This document shows positions 1-7,275 of a stretch of DNA of 11,026 bases, one piece after another. The notes below the pieces were generated by a model. The model was not told the DNA's origin. It did not search any database and saw only the letters and a list, made by a program, of their open reading frames with translations. The position numbers and the translations under genes were made by a program. The first letter of the stretch is position 1; each line of letters starts with the position of its first letter. This DNA is from Gammaproteobacteria bacterium RBG_16_37_9 (GTDB lineage: Bacteria; Pseudomonadota; Gammaproteobacteria; UBA9339): the NCBI GenBank assembly GCA_001801345.1, contig MGXJ01000028.1, positions 5,712 through 16,737 on the forward strand, read 5' to 3'.

Positions 1-1
1 T

Positions 2-418
2 CTACTGCTTCTGCTGGTTATGTCAACTCTATTTTTTTCCATAATTGTTGATGTTAATTTTGGTATTGTAGACATATTTGCTTGGGGGAGATCGAAGCAA
101 ATAGAAGAGATGAGACCTATCAAATTTTTATTTCCTTCCATTGCAACGATTATAGATTTTACTTTGGTCGCATCAGCAGGTTTATTTGGAGCAGCTAGCT
201 TTTGTCGCAAAAAATCTTTTTTATTCGCAATTGGTATGTTTGTAGCAGTCATTGGCGCGTACGCTCTTATTGGGCATATCACAAACTTACCGTTGTTATA
301 CTATTATATTCCTGGCAAATACCCTCCGGTTTCAATTGGCACAGCCGCGCTTTTTGTTATTTGGGGTTTAGGGATGATGTTTTGTCAGTGGGGTAAAAAT
401 GGCACAAACTCAAAATAA
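2..418 (+). CDS. Six-helix membrane protein, partner of sensor kinase 1 (5' truncated by window edge)
   Basis: The frame is open from the first complete codon at position 2, so the gene begins upstream of the window; 138 residues are visible. An ATG at 20 is internal: the paralogue at 2862-3563 has the same VMST(L) segment at about residue 91. By that alignment about 85 residues, including the first two helices, are missing. Visible are the end of helix 3, helix 4 (PSIATIIDF...AGLF), helix 5 (IGMFVAVIGAYALIGHI) and helix 6 (GTAALFVIWGLGMMFC), then a short polar tail ending NSK. There is no soluble domain, so it is unlikely to signal alone. Its last 20 nt overlap the start of the downstream kinase, which suggests translational coupling and a shared complex. 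The helix pattern recalls, from memory, multi-helix N-terminal modules fused to some bacterial sensor kinases; here it is a separate chain. Function unknown. Confidence 0.85.
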   Translation, partial: LLLLLVMSTLFFSIIVDVNFGIVDIFAWGRSKQIEEMRPIKFLFPSIATIIDFTLVASAGLFGAASFCRKKSFLFAIGMFVAVIGAYALIGHITNLPLLYYYIPGKYPPVSIGTAALFVIWGLGMMFCQWGKNGTNSK

Positions 419-2315
419 ATATCCGGCAAGAGCAACCATAGCCAGCAAGTTATTGATTGTTTTTATTTCATTTATTCTGATTCCAATGGTTTTTATCGGT
501 TATGTGGAGTACATGTATGCAAATGGTGCCATAGTTGACGATCAAGTTTCAAAATTAAACGCAATTGCCAATCTAAAAGTTGAAAAAATTGTAACGTATT
601 TTAAGCAAATAGATGCAAATATGGTGTTGGCGCAGGACTTTCTGATTATCAAAAAAAATATGCCCATGCTTATCGCTTATGCGCATGATAAAAGTAATCC
701 CAGATACATAGCAGCAAAACAAGAACTCGATAGCCAGCTTAAACCTCTACAAAAGATCAACCGATATGACAATTTTATGTTGTTAACCACCAAAGGAGAA
801 TTTATCTACTCATCTAACCCAGAACATGATTTGGCGTATAAATCTGGTTTGGTTAAGAAGATGGCGGAAGATGTCTTAACAAAACCTAAGACGGGAATTT
901 ACCGCTCTTCGATTTTTCAGTACGGTAAGACAGCAAGAGATAGTGAGATAATGGCTGGATCCATAGTGTATGATGAATATGGTAACCAAATTGGAATTCT
1001 TATTGCTGAAGTTGGTATGGCGCATGTATATGAAGCTATCCAAGATACAAACGGTCTGGGCAAAACGGGAGAAACATTTATTGTAGAGAAACGAGGAAAT
1101 GAGGCGATTTTACTGAGCCCTCTTCGCTTCGACAAAAATGCAGCCTTCACTAGGACGATTGATTTTGGAGACATGGGAGATATTGCTAGTCAAGATGTAG
1201 CAAGCGGACAATATGGAGTTATAGCCAAAGATTATCGCGATAAACAGACACTAACGGTTTGGCGTTATATCCCATTTATGAATTGGAGCCTAGTAGTGAA
1301 GATTGATGCCGATGAAGTTTTTGCAAAGGTTTATGTTTTTGAAGAATTGTTTTGGTTTTTAATTGCAATCACGTTACTAATTGGAATAGCCGTTGCTTTC
1401 ATAATCGCTAAATGTATTGCAGGACCAATCTGTAAACTACAAAGAGGTGCAGAGATAATTGGCGGGGGCAATTTAGATTTTAGGGTTGGGATAGAAACGC
1501 GCGATGAGATTGGTCAACTTGCTTGCTCTTTTGATGATATGGTGGCTAACCTGAAAAAAAAGGACGAAGATCTAATAATAGCTAAGCAGAAAGCTGAAGC
1601 TTCAAGCCAAAGCAAAAGCGAGTTTCTTGCGATGATGTCACACGAACTTCGAACTCCACTAAATGCCATCATAGGTTTTTCTGAAATATTAGTAGACGAA
1701 GGTGTTGGGAAGCTTAACGAAAAGCAAAAAGAGTATGTTAAGGATGTGTTGGATAGCGGACAGCATTTGCTCTTATTGATCAATGATGTGTTAGATATCA
1801 AGAAAGTTGAAGCGGGGAAGATGGAGCTTCAACTGGTAGAAACCAATATTAAGTCCATAGTTGATAGTGGCATATTAATGATCAAAGAAAAAGCAGATAA
1901 TCATCATATTGATATTGCCGAAAATGTTGATGAAAATATTGGGTGTGTCACGATAGATGAAGTAAGAATGAGACAAATTATGTACAATCTTTTATCTAAT
2001 GCTGTTAAATTTACTCCAGATGGTGGAAAGATCGGGGTTGAAGCCAAAAAGATAGATAATCACGAAGTCTTGATTGCAGTTTGGGACACTGGAGTTGGAA
2101 TTGAAGAAAAAGACAAGTCAAAAATTTTTGTTCCATTTAAGCAAATTGATGGGGAGTTAAGTCGAAAATATGCCGGAACAGGTTTGGGATTGACGTTAGT
2201 TAAAAAAATGGTTGAGCTACAAGGTGGTAGAATTTGGTTTGAAAGCGCTGGTAAAAATCAAGGATCGAAATTCTACTTTACTTTACCCACAAAACAAGAA
2301 GTGTGTCATATATAA
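399..2315 (+). CDS. Membrane sensor histidine kinase 1 (Cache-HAMP-HisKA-HATPase)
   Basis: Predicted inner-membrane kinase of 638 residues that autophosphorylates and passes phosphate to a response regulator. Order of parts: helix 1 at about 16-38; extracytoplasmic sensor at about 40-312, with the GLGKTGETFIVEK segment (219-231) typical of double-Cache domains; helix 2 at about 316-338; HAMP at about 339-388 (AGPI, GGGNLD, DEIGQL); short coiled linker; HisKA with the phosphoacceptor H415 in SHELRTPLNAIIGFSE; HATPase_c with N-box N530 and N534, D563 in DTGVGIEEKD and GTGLGL at 593-598. The H-E-x-x-T motif suggests both kinase and phosphatase activity. I did not see the R-x-W-Y signature of amino-acid-binding dCache domains, so the ligand is unknown. 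The start at 399 is supported by GGGG a few bases upstream and by the same 20-nt overlap in the two paralogous cassettes. A receiver protein begins on the next base after the stop. Confidence 0.95.
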   Translation: MAQTQNKYPARATIASKLLIVFISFILIPMVFIGYVEYMYANGAIVDDQVSKLNAIANLKVEKIVTYFKQIDANMVLAQDFLIIKKNMPMLIAYAHDKSNPRYIAAKQELDSQLKPLQKINRYDNFMLLTTKGEFIYSSNPEHDLAYKSGLVKKMAEDVLTKPKTGIYRSSIFQYGKTARDSEIMAGSIVYDEYGNQIGILIAEVGMAHVYEAIQDTNGLGKTGETFIVEKRGNEAILLSPLRFDKNAAFTRTIDFGDMGDIASQDVASGQYGVIAKDYRDKQTLTVWRYIPFMNWSLVVKIDADEVFAKVYVFEELFWFLIAITLLIGIAVAFIIAKCIAGPICKLQRGAEIIGGGNLDFRVGIETRDEIGQLACSFDDMVANLKKKDEDLIIAKQKAEASSQSKSEFLAMMSHELRTPLNAIIGFSEILVDEGVGKLNEKQKEYVKDVLDSGQHLLLLINDVLDIKKVEAGKMELQLVETNIKSIVDSGILMIKEKADNHHIDIAENVDENIGCVTIDEVRMRQIMYNLLSNAVKFTPDGGKIGVEAKKIDNHEVLIAVWDTGVGIEEKDKSKIFVPFKQIDGELSRKYAGTGLGLTLVKKMVELQGGRIWFESAGKNQGSKFYFTLPTKQEVCHI

Positions 2316-2696
2316 ATGGATAGTAAAAAGACTAAAAAAGTTATTCTGGTAATTGAAGATGATCCTTTAAACATGAAGCTTGTTGCTGATCTGCTAGAGG
2401 CTGCGGGTGGATTTGAAATAATAAAAGCATCTAATAGAAAAAGTGTATTTGAAATTCTTCAGCAAACAATACCAGATTTGATTATTCTAGATTTACAGCT
2501 TCCTGATATCGATGGATTTGAAATTATGAAAAGGCTAAAGAGTAATGAAATAACCAAAGCGATCAAAGTTGTGGCTATGACCTCGTCTATTACGCTAGAA
2601 GACGAAGAGCAAATGGCTGAATTTGGTTTTAACCGCTACATTCGTAAACCAATTAATACTCGTGAGTTTGTGAAAATAATTAATGGGGTTTTGTGA
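2316..2696 (+). CDS. Single-domain response regulator 1 (receiver only, DivK-like)
   Basis: A 126-residue protein that is nothing but a CheY-like receiver domain. Visible are the acidic pocket E14-D15-D16, the phosphoacceptor D59 in LIILDLQLPDIDG, the switch residue T89 in VVAMTSS, and the conserved lysine K111 in YIRKPI. There is no output domain, so it must act by binding another protein or by relaying phosphate, as DivK- or CheY-type proteins do. The start codon directly follows the TAA of kinase 1, with no spacer and no strong Shine-Dalgarno, so translation probably depends on re-initiation by ribosomes finishing the kinase. This makes kinase 1 the likely cognate donor. Family assignment is firm; the downstream partner is unknown. 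A palindromic repeat array begins about 25 bases after the stop. Confidence 0.94.
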   Translation: MDSKKTKKVILVIEDDPLNMKLVADLLEAAGGFEIIKASNRKSVFEILQQTIPDLIILDLQLPDIDGFEIMKRLKSNEITKAIKVVAMTSSITLEDEEQMAEFGFNRYIRKPINTREFVKIINGVL

Positions 2697-2720
2697 GGGG
2701 ACGAATGCGGTGGACATGGC

Positions 2721-2822
2721 GGTAGCCGCAGGCTTTAGCCTGCGTTGCCTGGAAATGCAACGCGGTAGCCGCAAGCTTTAGCTTGCGTTGCTCGAAAACG
2801 CAGGCTAAAGCCTGCGGCTACC
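2721..2822 (+). repeat. REP-like palindrome array, family A, three copies (two direct, one inverted)
   Basis: Three 24-nt units occupy the gap between regulator 1 and membrane protein 2. Copy 1 (2721-2744) and copy 2 (2764-2787) are direct; copy 3 (2799-2822) is inverted. Each begins GGTAGC and contains a near-perfect stem: CGCAGGCTTTAGCCTGCG in copies 1 and 3, CGCAAGCTTTAGCTTGCG in copy 2. The two base differences in copy 2 fall opposite each other in the stem, so pairing is kept. A further stem joins GCGTTGC (2742-2748) to GCAACGC (2757-2763). The outer copies 1 and 3 can also pair with each other along their whole length. The GTAG head followed by a short stem and the alternating orientation resemble REP/BIME elements mobilised by RAYT transposases; no such gene is in the window. 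The structure could also end transcription or protect mRNA ends, although no T-tract follows. Confidence 0.88.
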
Positions 2823-2831
2823 AGATCAAAT

Positions 2832-2837
2832 TATAAT
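2832..2837 (+). promoter_or_regulatory. Possible -10 box ahead of cassette 2
   Basis: A perfect TATAAT lies 25 bases before the chosen ATG at 2862 and just after the repeat array. A -35 box at normal spacing would fall within the inverted repeat copy, and no good TTGACA match is there. This is a weak candidate in AT-rich DNA, but it would give the second cassette its own promoter. Confidence 0.25.
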
Positions 2838-2861
2838 TATTTTAGGATGATAGGAAAGATT

Positions 2862-3563
2862 ATGTGGAAAACAAACGCAGCTAAGATATCTGGTTATATG
2901 GTTACATTACTTGGGCTGTTGTCTGTGATTGGTTGGGCTTTAGCGATTGACTGGCTAAAAATTCTATCTTCACGTATGGCTATACACGTAGGCCACATGG
3001 AATTTTTGGCTGCAATTTGTTTTGTATTGGCCGGTATCATGCTTGTTTTGTCGGCTAAAATAGTTACTGACGAAGACCGTTTTGGGATTATAGAAATTCT
3101 TCTTCCGATATTTTCTCTGCTGATTTTGCTGGTTATGTCAACTCTGCTTTTTTCTGTAATTATCGATATTTATTACCATATTACAGGAGAAGTAATAGAG
3201 GAGGTAATGATGCAGCCGATAATGGGAATGGGAATCGGAGCAATGACTGGATCAGTAGGGTTAACGTTTCCGCCGGTTGTAACGATGTTAAGTTTTGTAT
3301 TGATCTCGCTTTCAGGCTTATTTATGATAATTGACTTTCAGAGCAAAGAAAGGGTTTTATTATTAATTAGCTGGTTTGTGATGATTATTGGTGTGTTTGC
3401 TTTGATTGGACACATCATAAACTACCCGATGATGTATTATCATTATGATTTATTTGGCAGAAGCTTTCCGCCTATGGCAGCTGACGCGGCTTTGCTGTTC
3501 GTTATTTGGGGTTTAGGGATGATATTTTGTTTAGGAGATAGAAATGCTCAACACTCAAATTAA
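2862..3563 (+). CDS. Six-helix membrane protein, partner of sensor kinase 2
   Basis: A 233-residue integral membrane protein, paralogous to those at 2-418 and 7398-8057. The ATG at 2862 is chosen over the in-frame ATG at 2847 because MWKT(N/K)AAKI matches the N-terminus of the third paralogue and GGAAAG sits just ahead of it; the ATG at 2847 touches its own AGG. Predicted helices are at about 9-29, 46-66, 77-103, 136-158, 164-187 and 205-223. The basic N-terminus and six helices suggest both ends are cytoplasmic. Helices 2, 4 and 6 carry a related pattern (FLAAICFVLAGIMLVL; VVTMLSFVLISLSGLF; ADAALLFVIWGLGMIF), suggesting a triplicated helical hairpin. The helix 3-4 loop is longer than in the third paralogue and rich in Met and Gly (about 115-130). 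There is no catalytic motif. Its last 20 nt overlap kinase 2, so a joint sensor complex is inferred; ligand and role are unknown. Confidence 0.9.
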   Translation: MWKTNAAKISGYMVTLLGLLSVIGWALAIDWLKILSSRMAIHVGHMEFLAAICFVLAGIMLVLSAKIVTDEDRFGIIEILLPIFSLLILLVMSTLLFSVIIDIYYHITGEVIEEVMMQPIMGMGIGAMTGSVGLTFPPVVTMLSFVLISLSGLFMIIDFQSKERVLLLISWFVMIIGVFALIGHIINYPMMYYHYDLFGRSFPPMAADAALLFVIWGLGMIFCLGDRNAQHSN

Positions 3564-5469
3564 AAGTCCAGTAAAACGACTGTCCATCATCAACAAATTA
3601 CTGATTGTTTTTGTTGCATTTATTTTAATTCCGATGGCTTATTTTAATTATGTGGAATTAATCTACATGCACCATCTTTTATTTAAATCTCAGCTATCAA
3701 AACTAAATGCAATTGCCGAATTAAAAGCTGGTCAAATCGAAATGTATTTTAAGCATATGGATTTGAATGTGGTAGCAGCGAAAGATTTTTTGAATGTCAA
3801 AAAAAACATGCCTATTCTTATCGCCTATAACAATGATAAAAATAATCCAAAATACATAGCAGCAAAACATGCACTAGATAATCAGCTTATAACTTTTCAA
3901 AAGACTAACCTGTATGATGATTTTATGTTATTAACTACTGAAGGAGAATTAGTTTACATATCTAATCCCAATCATAATTTCGAGTATAAACCTAGTTGGG
4001 CTAAGAGGATGGCTGAGGATATTTTGACAAAGTCCAAAAATGGAATTTACCACCCTGAGGTTTTTCAGTACAGTGAAGAAGCAAAAGATAGCGGAATAAT
4101 AGCAGGGGCAATAGTGCATGATGAACAGGGTAAAGAAATTGGTGTTATTGTTATTGAAACGAATATGTTTCATATATATCCAGTTATACTAGACGAGGTC
4201 AATTTTGGTAAAACGGGAGAAACATTTATTGTGGAGAAACAGGGAAATACTGGACTGGTGCTAAATCCACTTCGCTTTGATAAAAATGCGGCTTTCAATA
4301 TGAGAATCGATCTTGAAAAATTGGAAAATGCACCTGGTAAGGACGTGAAGATTGGGCGACAAGGAGTGGCATATACTGATTATCGTAATATCCAGACAGT
4401 ATTGGTTTGGCGTCACATTAATGTTCCATCTATAAATTGGGACGTGGTTGTCAAGCTTGATGTTAAGGAAATTTTTGAATCGGATCTTGGTTTTGAGGAC
4501 TTGTTTTGGGTTTTAGTCGGTGTTACGTTATTAGTTGGAGTGTTGGTTGCTTTTGCGATCGCTAAAAGCATCGCAGGACCAATCGATAAACTACGAAAGG
4601 GAGCGGAGATAGTTGGTGGAGGCAATTTAGACTATAAAGTTGGAACAAAAGTGCAAGATGAGGTTGGTGATCTTTCTCGCACGTTTGACGCTATGGTGAG
4701 TAACCTGAAGAAAAAGAACGAAGATCTAACAATAGCCAAACAGAAAGCTGAAGAATTAAGTCAGGCTAAAAGCGATTTTCTTGCGATGATGTCACACGAG
4801 CTTCGTACTCCACTAAATGCAATTATCGGTTTTTCTGAAATATTAGTAGATGAAGGTGTCGGAAAGCTTAACGAAAAGCAAAAAGAGTACGTTACTGATG
4901 TATTGAATAGCGGACATCATTTGCTCTCATTGATCAATAATGTGTTAGATGTTAAGAGAATTGAATCGGGGAGGATGGTGCTTAGACTAAAAGAAAGCGA
5001 TGTTAAGTCCATGGTTGATAGCAGTATGTTAATGGTCAAAGAAAAAGCAGATAAACATAATATTGAGCTCATTGAGAATATTGAAGAAAATATTGGAAGT
5101 TTCATGATAGATGAAGTGAGAATAAAGCAAATCATGTATAATCTTTTATCTAATGCGGTTAAATTTACTCCAGATGGTGGAAAAGTCGGGATTGATGTTG
5201 AAAAAATAGGTAATGTTGAGATCTTGGTTACGGTTTGGGACACTGGAATTGGCATTGAAGAAAAAGACAGGGAAAAAATATTTGCCGCATTTAAGCAAAT
5301 TGATAGTGAGTTAAATCGAAAATATGAGGGAACAGGTTTGGGGTTGACGTTATCTAAAAAAATAATTGAATTACATGGCGGCAAAATTTGGTTTGAGAGT
5401 GAGGGTAAAAATAAAGGTTCGAAATTCAGTTTTACTATACCCATAAAACAAAAAGGGAACCATGTGTAG
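3544..5469 (+). CDS. Membrane sensor histidine kinase 2 (Cache-HAMP-HisKA-HATPase)
   Basis: Predicted inner-membrane histidine kinase of 641 residues, the closest paralogue of kinase 1. Parts: helix 1 at about 17-39; extracytoplasmic Cache-type sensor at about 41-315, with FGKTGETFIVEK; helix 2 at about 319-341; HAMP at about 342-391 (AGPI, GGGNLD, DEVGDL); linker; HisKA phosphoacceptor H418 in SHELRTPLNAIIGFSE; HATPase_c with N533, D566 in DTGIGIEEKD and GTGLGL at 596-601. All catalytic boxes look intact. AGGAG six bases before the ATG is the best ribosome site of the three kinase genes, and the start lies inside the end of the preceding gene. The sensor region has diverged from kinase 1 far more than the segment just after the phosphoacceptor, which suggests a different ligand but a similar partner interface. 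A family A repeat starts three bases after the stop, then response regulator 2. Confidence 0.95.
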   Translation: MLNTQIKSPVKRLSIINKLLIVFVAFILIPMAYFNYVELIYMHHLLFKSQLSKLNAIAELKAGQIEMYFKHMDLNVVAAKDFLNVKKNMPILIAYNNDKNNPKYIAAKHALDNQLITFQKTNLYDDFMLLTTEGELVYISNPNHNFEYKPSWAKRMAEDILTKSKNGIYHPEVFQYSEEAKDSGIIAGAIVHDEQGKEIGVIVIETNMFHIYPVILDEVNFGKTGETFIVEKQGNTGLVLNPLRFDKNAAFNMRIDLEKLENAPGKDVKIGRQGVAYTDYRNIQTVLVWRHINVPSINWDVVVKLDVKEIFESDLGFEDLFWVLVGVTLLVGVLVAFAIAKSIAGPIDKLRKGAEIVGGGNLDYKVGTKVQDEVGDLSRTFDAMVSNLKKKNEDLTIAKQKAEELSQAKSDFLAMMSHELRTPLNAIIGFSEILVDEGVGKLNEKQKEYVTDVLNSGHHLLSLINNVLDVKRIESGRMVLRLKESDVKSMVDSSMLMVKEKADKHNIELIENIEENIGSFMIDEVRIKQIMYNLLSNAVKFTPDGGKVGIDVEKIGNVEILVTVWDTGIGIEEKDREKIFAAFKQIDSELNRKYEGTGLGLTLSKKIIELHGGKIWFESEGKNKGSKFSFTIPIKQKGNHV

Positions 5470-5472
5470 GAT

Positions 5473-5534
5473 GGTAGCCGCAGAGGTTTTAGCCTGTGTT
5501 TTCGGGGCAGCGCAGGCTAAAGCCTGCGGCTACC
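5473..5534 (+). repeat. REP-like palindrome pair, family A (one degenerate, one intact inverted copy)
   Basis: A forward copy at 5473-5498 starts GGTAGCCGCAG but has extra bases and a G-to-T-type change that weaken its own stem. The inverted copy at 5511-5534 (CGCAGGCTAAAGCCTGCG followed by GCTACC) is intact and matches the inverted copy at 2799-2822. The two copies face each other and can form a long imperfect hairpin with a 12-nt loop. The pair begins three bases after the stop of kinase 2 and separates it from regulator 2, so it may reduce read-through or stabilise the upstream transcript. Confidence 0.85.
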
Positions 5535-5592
5535 GCATGATCAGTACAACCGATTCTTAAATTTTATTTTATTTCTTAAAGGGTGGGGTAAG

Positions 5593-6096
5593 ATGAGTAC
5601 ACAAGAAAGGGTTAAAGTTTTAATTGTCGATGATGTCGAGGTTAACGTTAAGCTTTTGGAAGCGTATCTTGCGAAATTTAATTTTATTATTTTAAAAGCA
5701 TATGGTGGCAATGAGGCGTTAAAACTTGCCAGAGAAGAACGGCCGAATTTGATTTTATTGGATGTCATGATGCCAGATTTAGATGGTTTTAAAGTATGTG
5801 AAACGTTGAGAAGCGACCCCTCTTTTGCTTCTGTTCCTATTGTAATGGTTACAGCTAAAAACGAAGATGTAAGCATTGTCCAATCTTTAGAAAAGGGAGC
5901 TGATGATTACATTATTAAACCGGTAAATAGTAAGGATTTATCGGAAAAAGTTACTTCGTTGCTTGCTAAGGCCAAAATAGGCGATCTTCCTAGTCAGTAT
6001 TATCGGCAGACGCAGGAAGCACGAGAAAAAGGTGAGATGTCGAAGATGAGGGATTACAGTCGTTTGCTTAATTTGGAAAAAGAAGATACAAAATGA
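5593..6096 (+). CDS. Response regulator 2: receiver domain with short uncharacterised C-terminal tail
   Basis: A 167-residue protein. Residues about 7-122 are a receiver domain like the first receiver of PleD: acidic pair D13-D14, phosphoacceptor D57 in LILLDVMMPDLDG, switch T87 in IVMVTAKN, and K109 in DYIIKPV. The last 45 or so residues are highly charged and probably helical (QYYRQTQEAREKGEMSKM segment); they match no DNA-binding, GGDEF or other output domain I know. The tail may be a protein-binding extension. GGTGGGG just ahead of the ATG at 5593 supports the start. The gene lies 123 bases after kinase 2, separated by a repeat, so kinase 2 is the likely donor, but coupling is looser than for regulator 1. 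It precedes the pilT-like gene by 114 bases, which makes pilus control a possible output; that is inference from position only. Confidence 0.92.
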   Translation: MSTQERVKVLIVDDVEVNVKLLEAYLAKFNFIILKAYGGNEALKLAREERPNLILLDVMMPDLDGFKVCETLRSDPSFASVPIVMVTAKNEDVSIVQSLEKGADDYIIKPVNSKDLSEKVTSLLAKAKIGDLPSQYYRQTQEAREKGEMSKMRDYSRLLNLEKEDTK

Positions 6097-6153
6097 GAAC
6101 CAGAATCACCTCATTAAAACTTTACGATAAATAATTATGGTCAAAAATAGTTC

Positions 6154-6180
6154 TTGTTGGTAGCCGCAGGCTTATATAAA
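6154..6180 (+). promoter_or_regulatory. Weak promoter candidate ahead of the pilT-like gene
   Basis: TTGTTG at 6154-6159 and TATAAA at 6175-6180 are separated by 15 bases, short of the usual 17. The spacer is largely the family A repeat stub. The boxes lie 31-57 bases before the ATG at 6211, a sensible distance. A weak call; AT-rich DNA gives such matches by chance. Confidence 0.25.
6159..6173 (+). repeat. Truncated family A repeat stub
   Basis: GGTAGCCGCAGGCTT matches the first 15 bases of the intact unit at 2721 and then runs into unrelated AT-rich sequence. The second half of the stem is absent, so it cannot fold like the other copies. It is probably a remnant. It lies between regulator 2 and the pilT-like gene. 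Confidence 0.75.
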
Positions 6181-6210
6181 CTAACATCATTTTAATGGGG
6201 TAACCCTGAC

Positions 6211-7275
6211 ATGAGAACGGATATCGATGTTTTACTACGCACATTAGTGATTAGAAAAGCTTCTGATCTTCATTTTCAGGCAGGAAGTAGTCCAGTTTTT
6301 CGTATTAATGGCGAGCTGTTTTTTTCTGATATTAAACCAATGACTGCAGAGGAGGTAGAAGAATACGCGTATTCTGTTTTATCTGATGTTAGAAAAGAAC
6401 AATTCAACAAAAATAACTACATTGATTTTTCCTATGTCGTGCCATCGATTGCCCGTTTTAGAGTAAATATTTATCGACAACAGGGAAATGTAGGCATTGC
6501 CGCACGAGTTATTCCTTTCGAAATTCCTAGCATTGAAGATCTTGGGTTGCCCTCTATCGTTAAGGATTTAGCATCAAAGCCCAATGGTTTGGTTATATTT
6601 GCTGGCCCATGTGGCTGTGGGAAAACCACTAGTTTGGCGGCGATAGTAAATTATATAAACACTAATTTTAAAAAACATATTATAACCATAGAAGATCCCA
6701 TAGAATTTACACACCATAATGCATCTAGTGTGCTTAATCAGCGGGAAGTTGGTGTAGATACGGAATCATTTGCTATAGCTCTTAAAAATGCGCTCAGAGA
6801 AGATCCGAACATTATCTTGGTTGGTGAGATGAGAGATTTAGATACTATTTCTAATGCTATGACAGCAGCTGAAACTGGGCATCTGGTATTTACTACCTTA
6901 CATACTTCTGATGCAGCGCAAACAATCGACAGGATAGTTGACGTTTTTCCTGCACATCAGCAAATGCAAATTCGTATTCAGCTTGGCGCTGTCTTAAAAG
7001 GTATTATTGTTCAGTCTCTATTACGCAAAGCAAATGGTAGCGGTCGAGTTGCTGCTTTTGAAATAATGACTATGACTTCAGGAGCAAAAAGCTTAATAAA
7101 AGATGGGAAAACTAATCAAATATATTCACTGCTCCAAACTGGTCGTCAACATGGAATGCAAACTCTAGAAAGTTCTTTGGTGGAGCTTTGCAAAAATGGA
7201 ATGGTTTCTGTTGAAGAGGCAAAAGCCAAAGTTAATGATTTGCAGGCTTTTGAGCATTTATTAGAAGGGCATTAA
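6211..7275 (+). CDS. pilT: PilT-like type IV pilus retraction ATPase
   Basis: A 354-residue GSPII_E/PilT-family hexameric ATPase that would sit at the cytoplasmic base of the type IV pilus and drive retraction (twitching, surface sensing, DNA uptake). The order of motifs fits full-length PilT: N-terminal PAS-like region to about 105 (ASDLHFQAG, RINGEL); Walker A GPCGCGKTT at 132-140; Asp box ITIEDPIEF at 158-166; Walker B ILVGEMRD at 202-209; His box TGHLVFTTLHTSDA at 222-235; and, near the C-terminus, GAKSLIKDGK at 291-300, equivalent to the AIRNLIREGK element of PilT, followed by GMQTLESSL. Walker A is unusual: typical PilT has GPTGSGKST, while here two positions are cysteine (C134, C136) and T139 takes the Ser place; the G-x4-GK-[ST] pattern is kept. 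No other pilus gene is in the window. The ribosome site is weak (TGGGG about 10 bases upstream). A repeat begins on the base after the stop. PilU-like or a second PilT copy is possible. Confidence 0.93.
   Translation: MRTDIDVLLRTLVIRKASDLHFQAGSSPVFRINGELFFSDIKPMTAEEVEEYAYSVLSDVRKEQFNKNNYIDFSYVVPSIARFRVNIYRQQGNVGIAARVIPFEIPSIEDLGLPSIVKDLASKPNGLVIFAGPCGCGKTTSLAAIVNYINTNFKKHIITIEDPIEFTHHNASSVLNQREVGVDTESFAIALKNALREDPNIILVGEMRDLDTISNAMTAAETGHLVFTTLHTSDAAQTIDRIVDVFPAHQQMQIRIQLGAVLKGIIVQSLLRKANGSGRVAAFEIMTMTSGAKSLIKDGKTNQIYSLLQTGRQHGMQTLESSLVELCKNGMVSVEEAKAKVNDLQAFEHLLEGH

Noticed and set aside
2721..2822. CRISPR array
   Set aside because: Copies alternate in orientation, spacing is uneven (19 and 11 nt) and there are only three units; this is a REP-type arrangement.
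2847..2861. Earlier start (MIGKI...) for membrane protein 2
   Set aside because: Its AGG touches the ATG, and the paralogue at 7398 starts at MWKT; the ATG at 2862 has a better-placed GGAAAG.
4917..5444. Long open frame antisense to kinase 2 (175 codons), with similar antisense frames in the other kinases
   Set aside because: It mirrors the kinase codon pattern, has no recognisable domain, no ribosome site that I can support, and the sense strand codes a clearly intact kinase.
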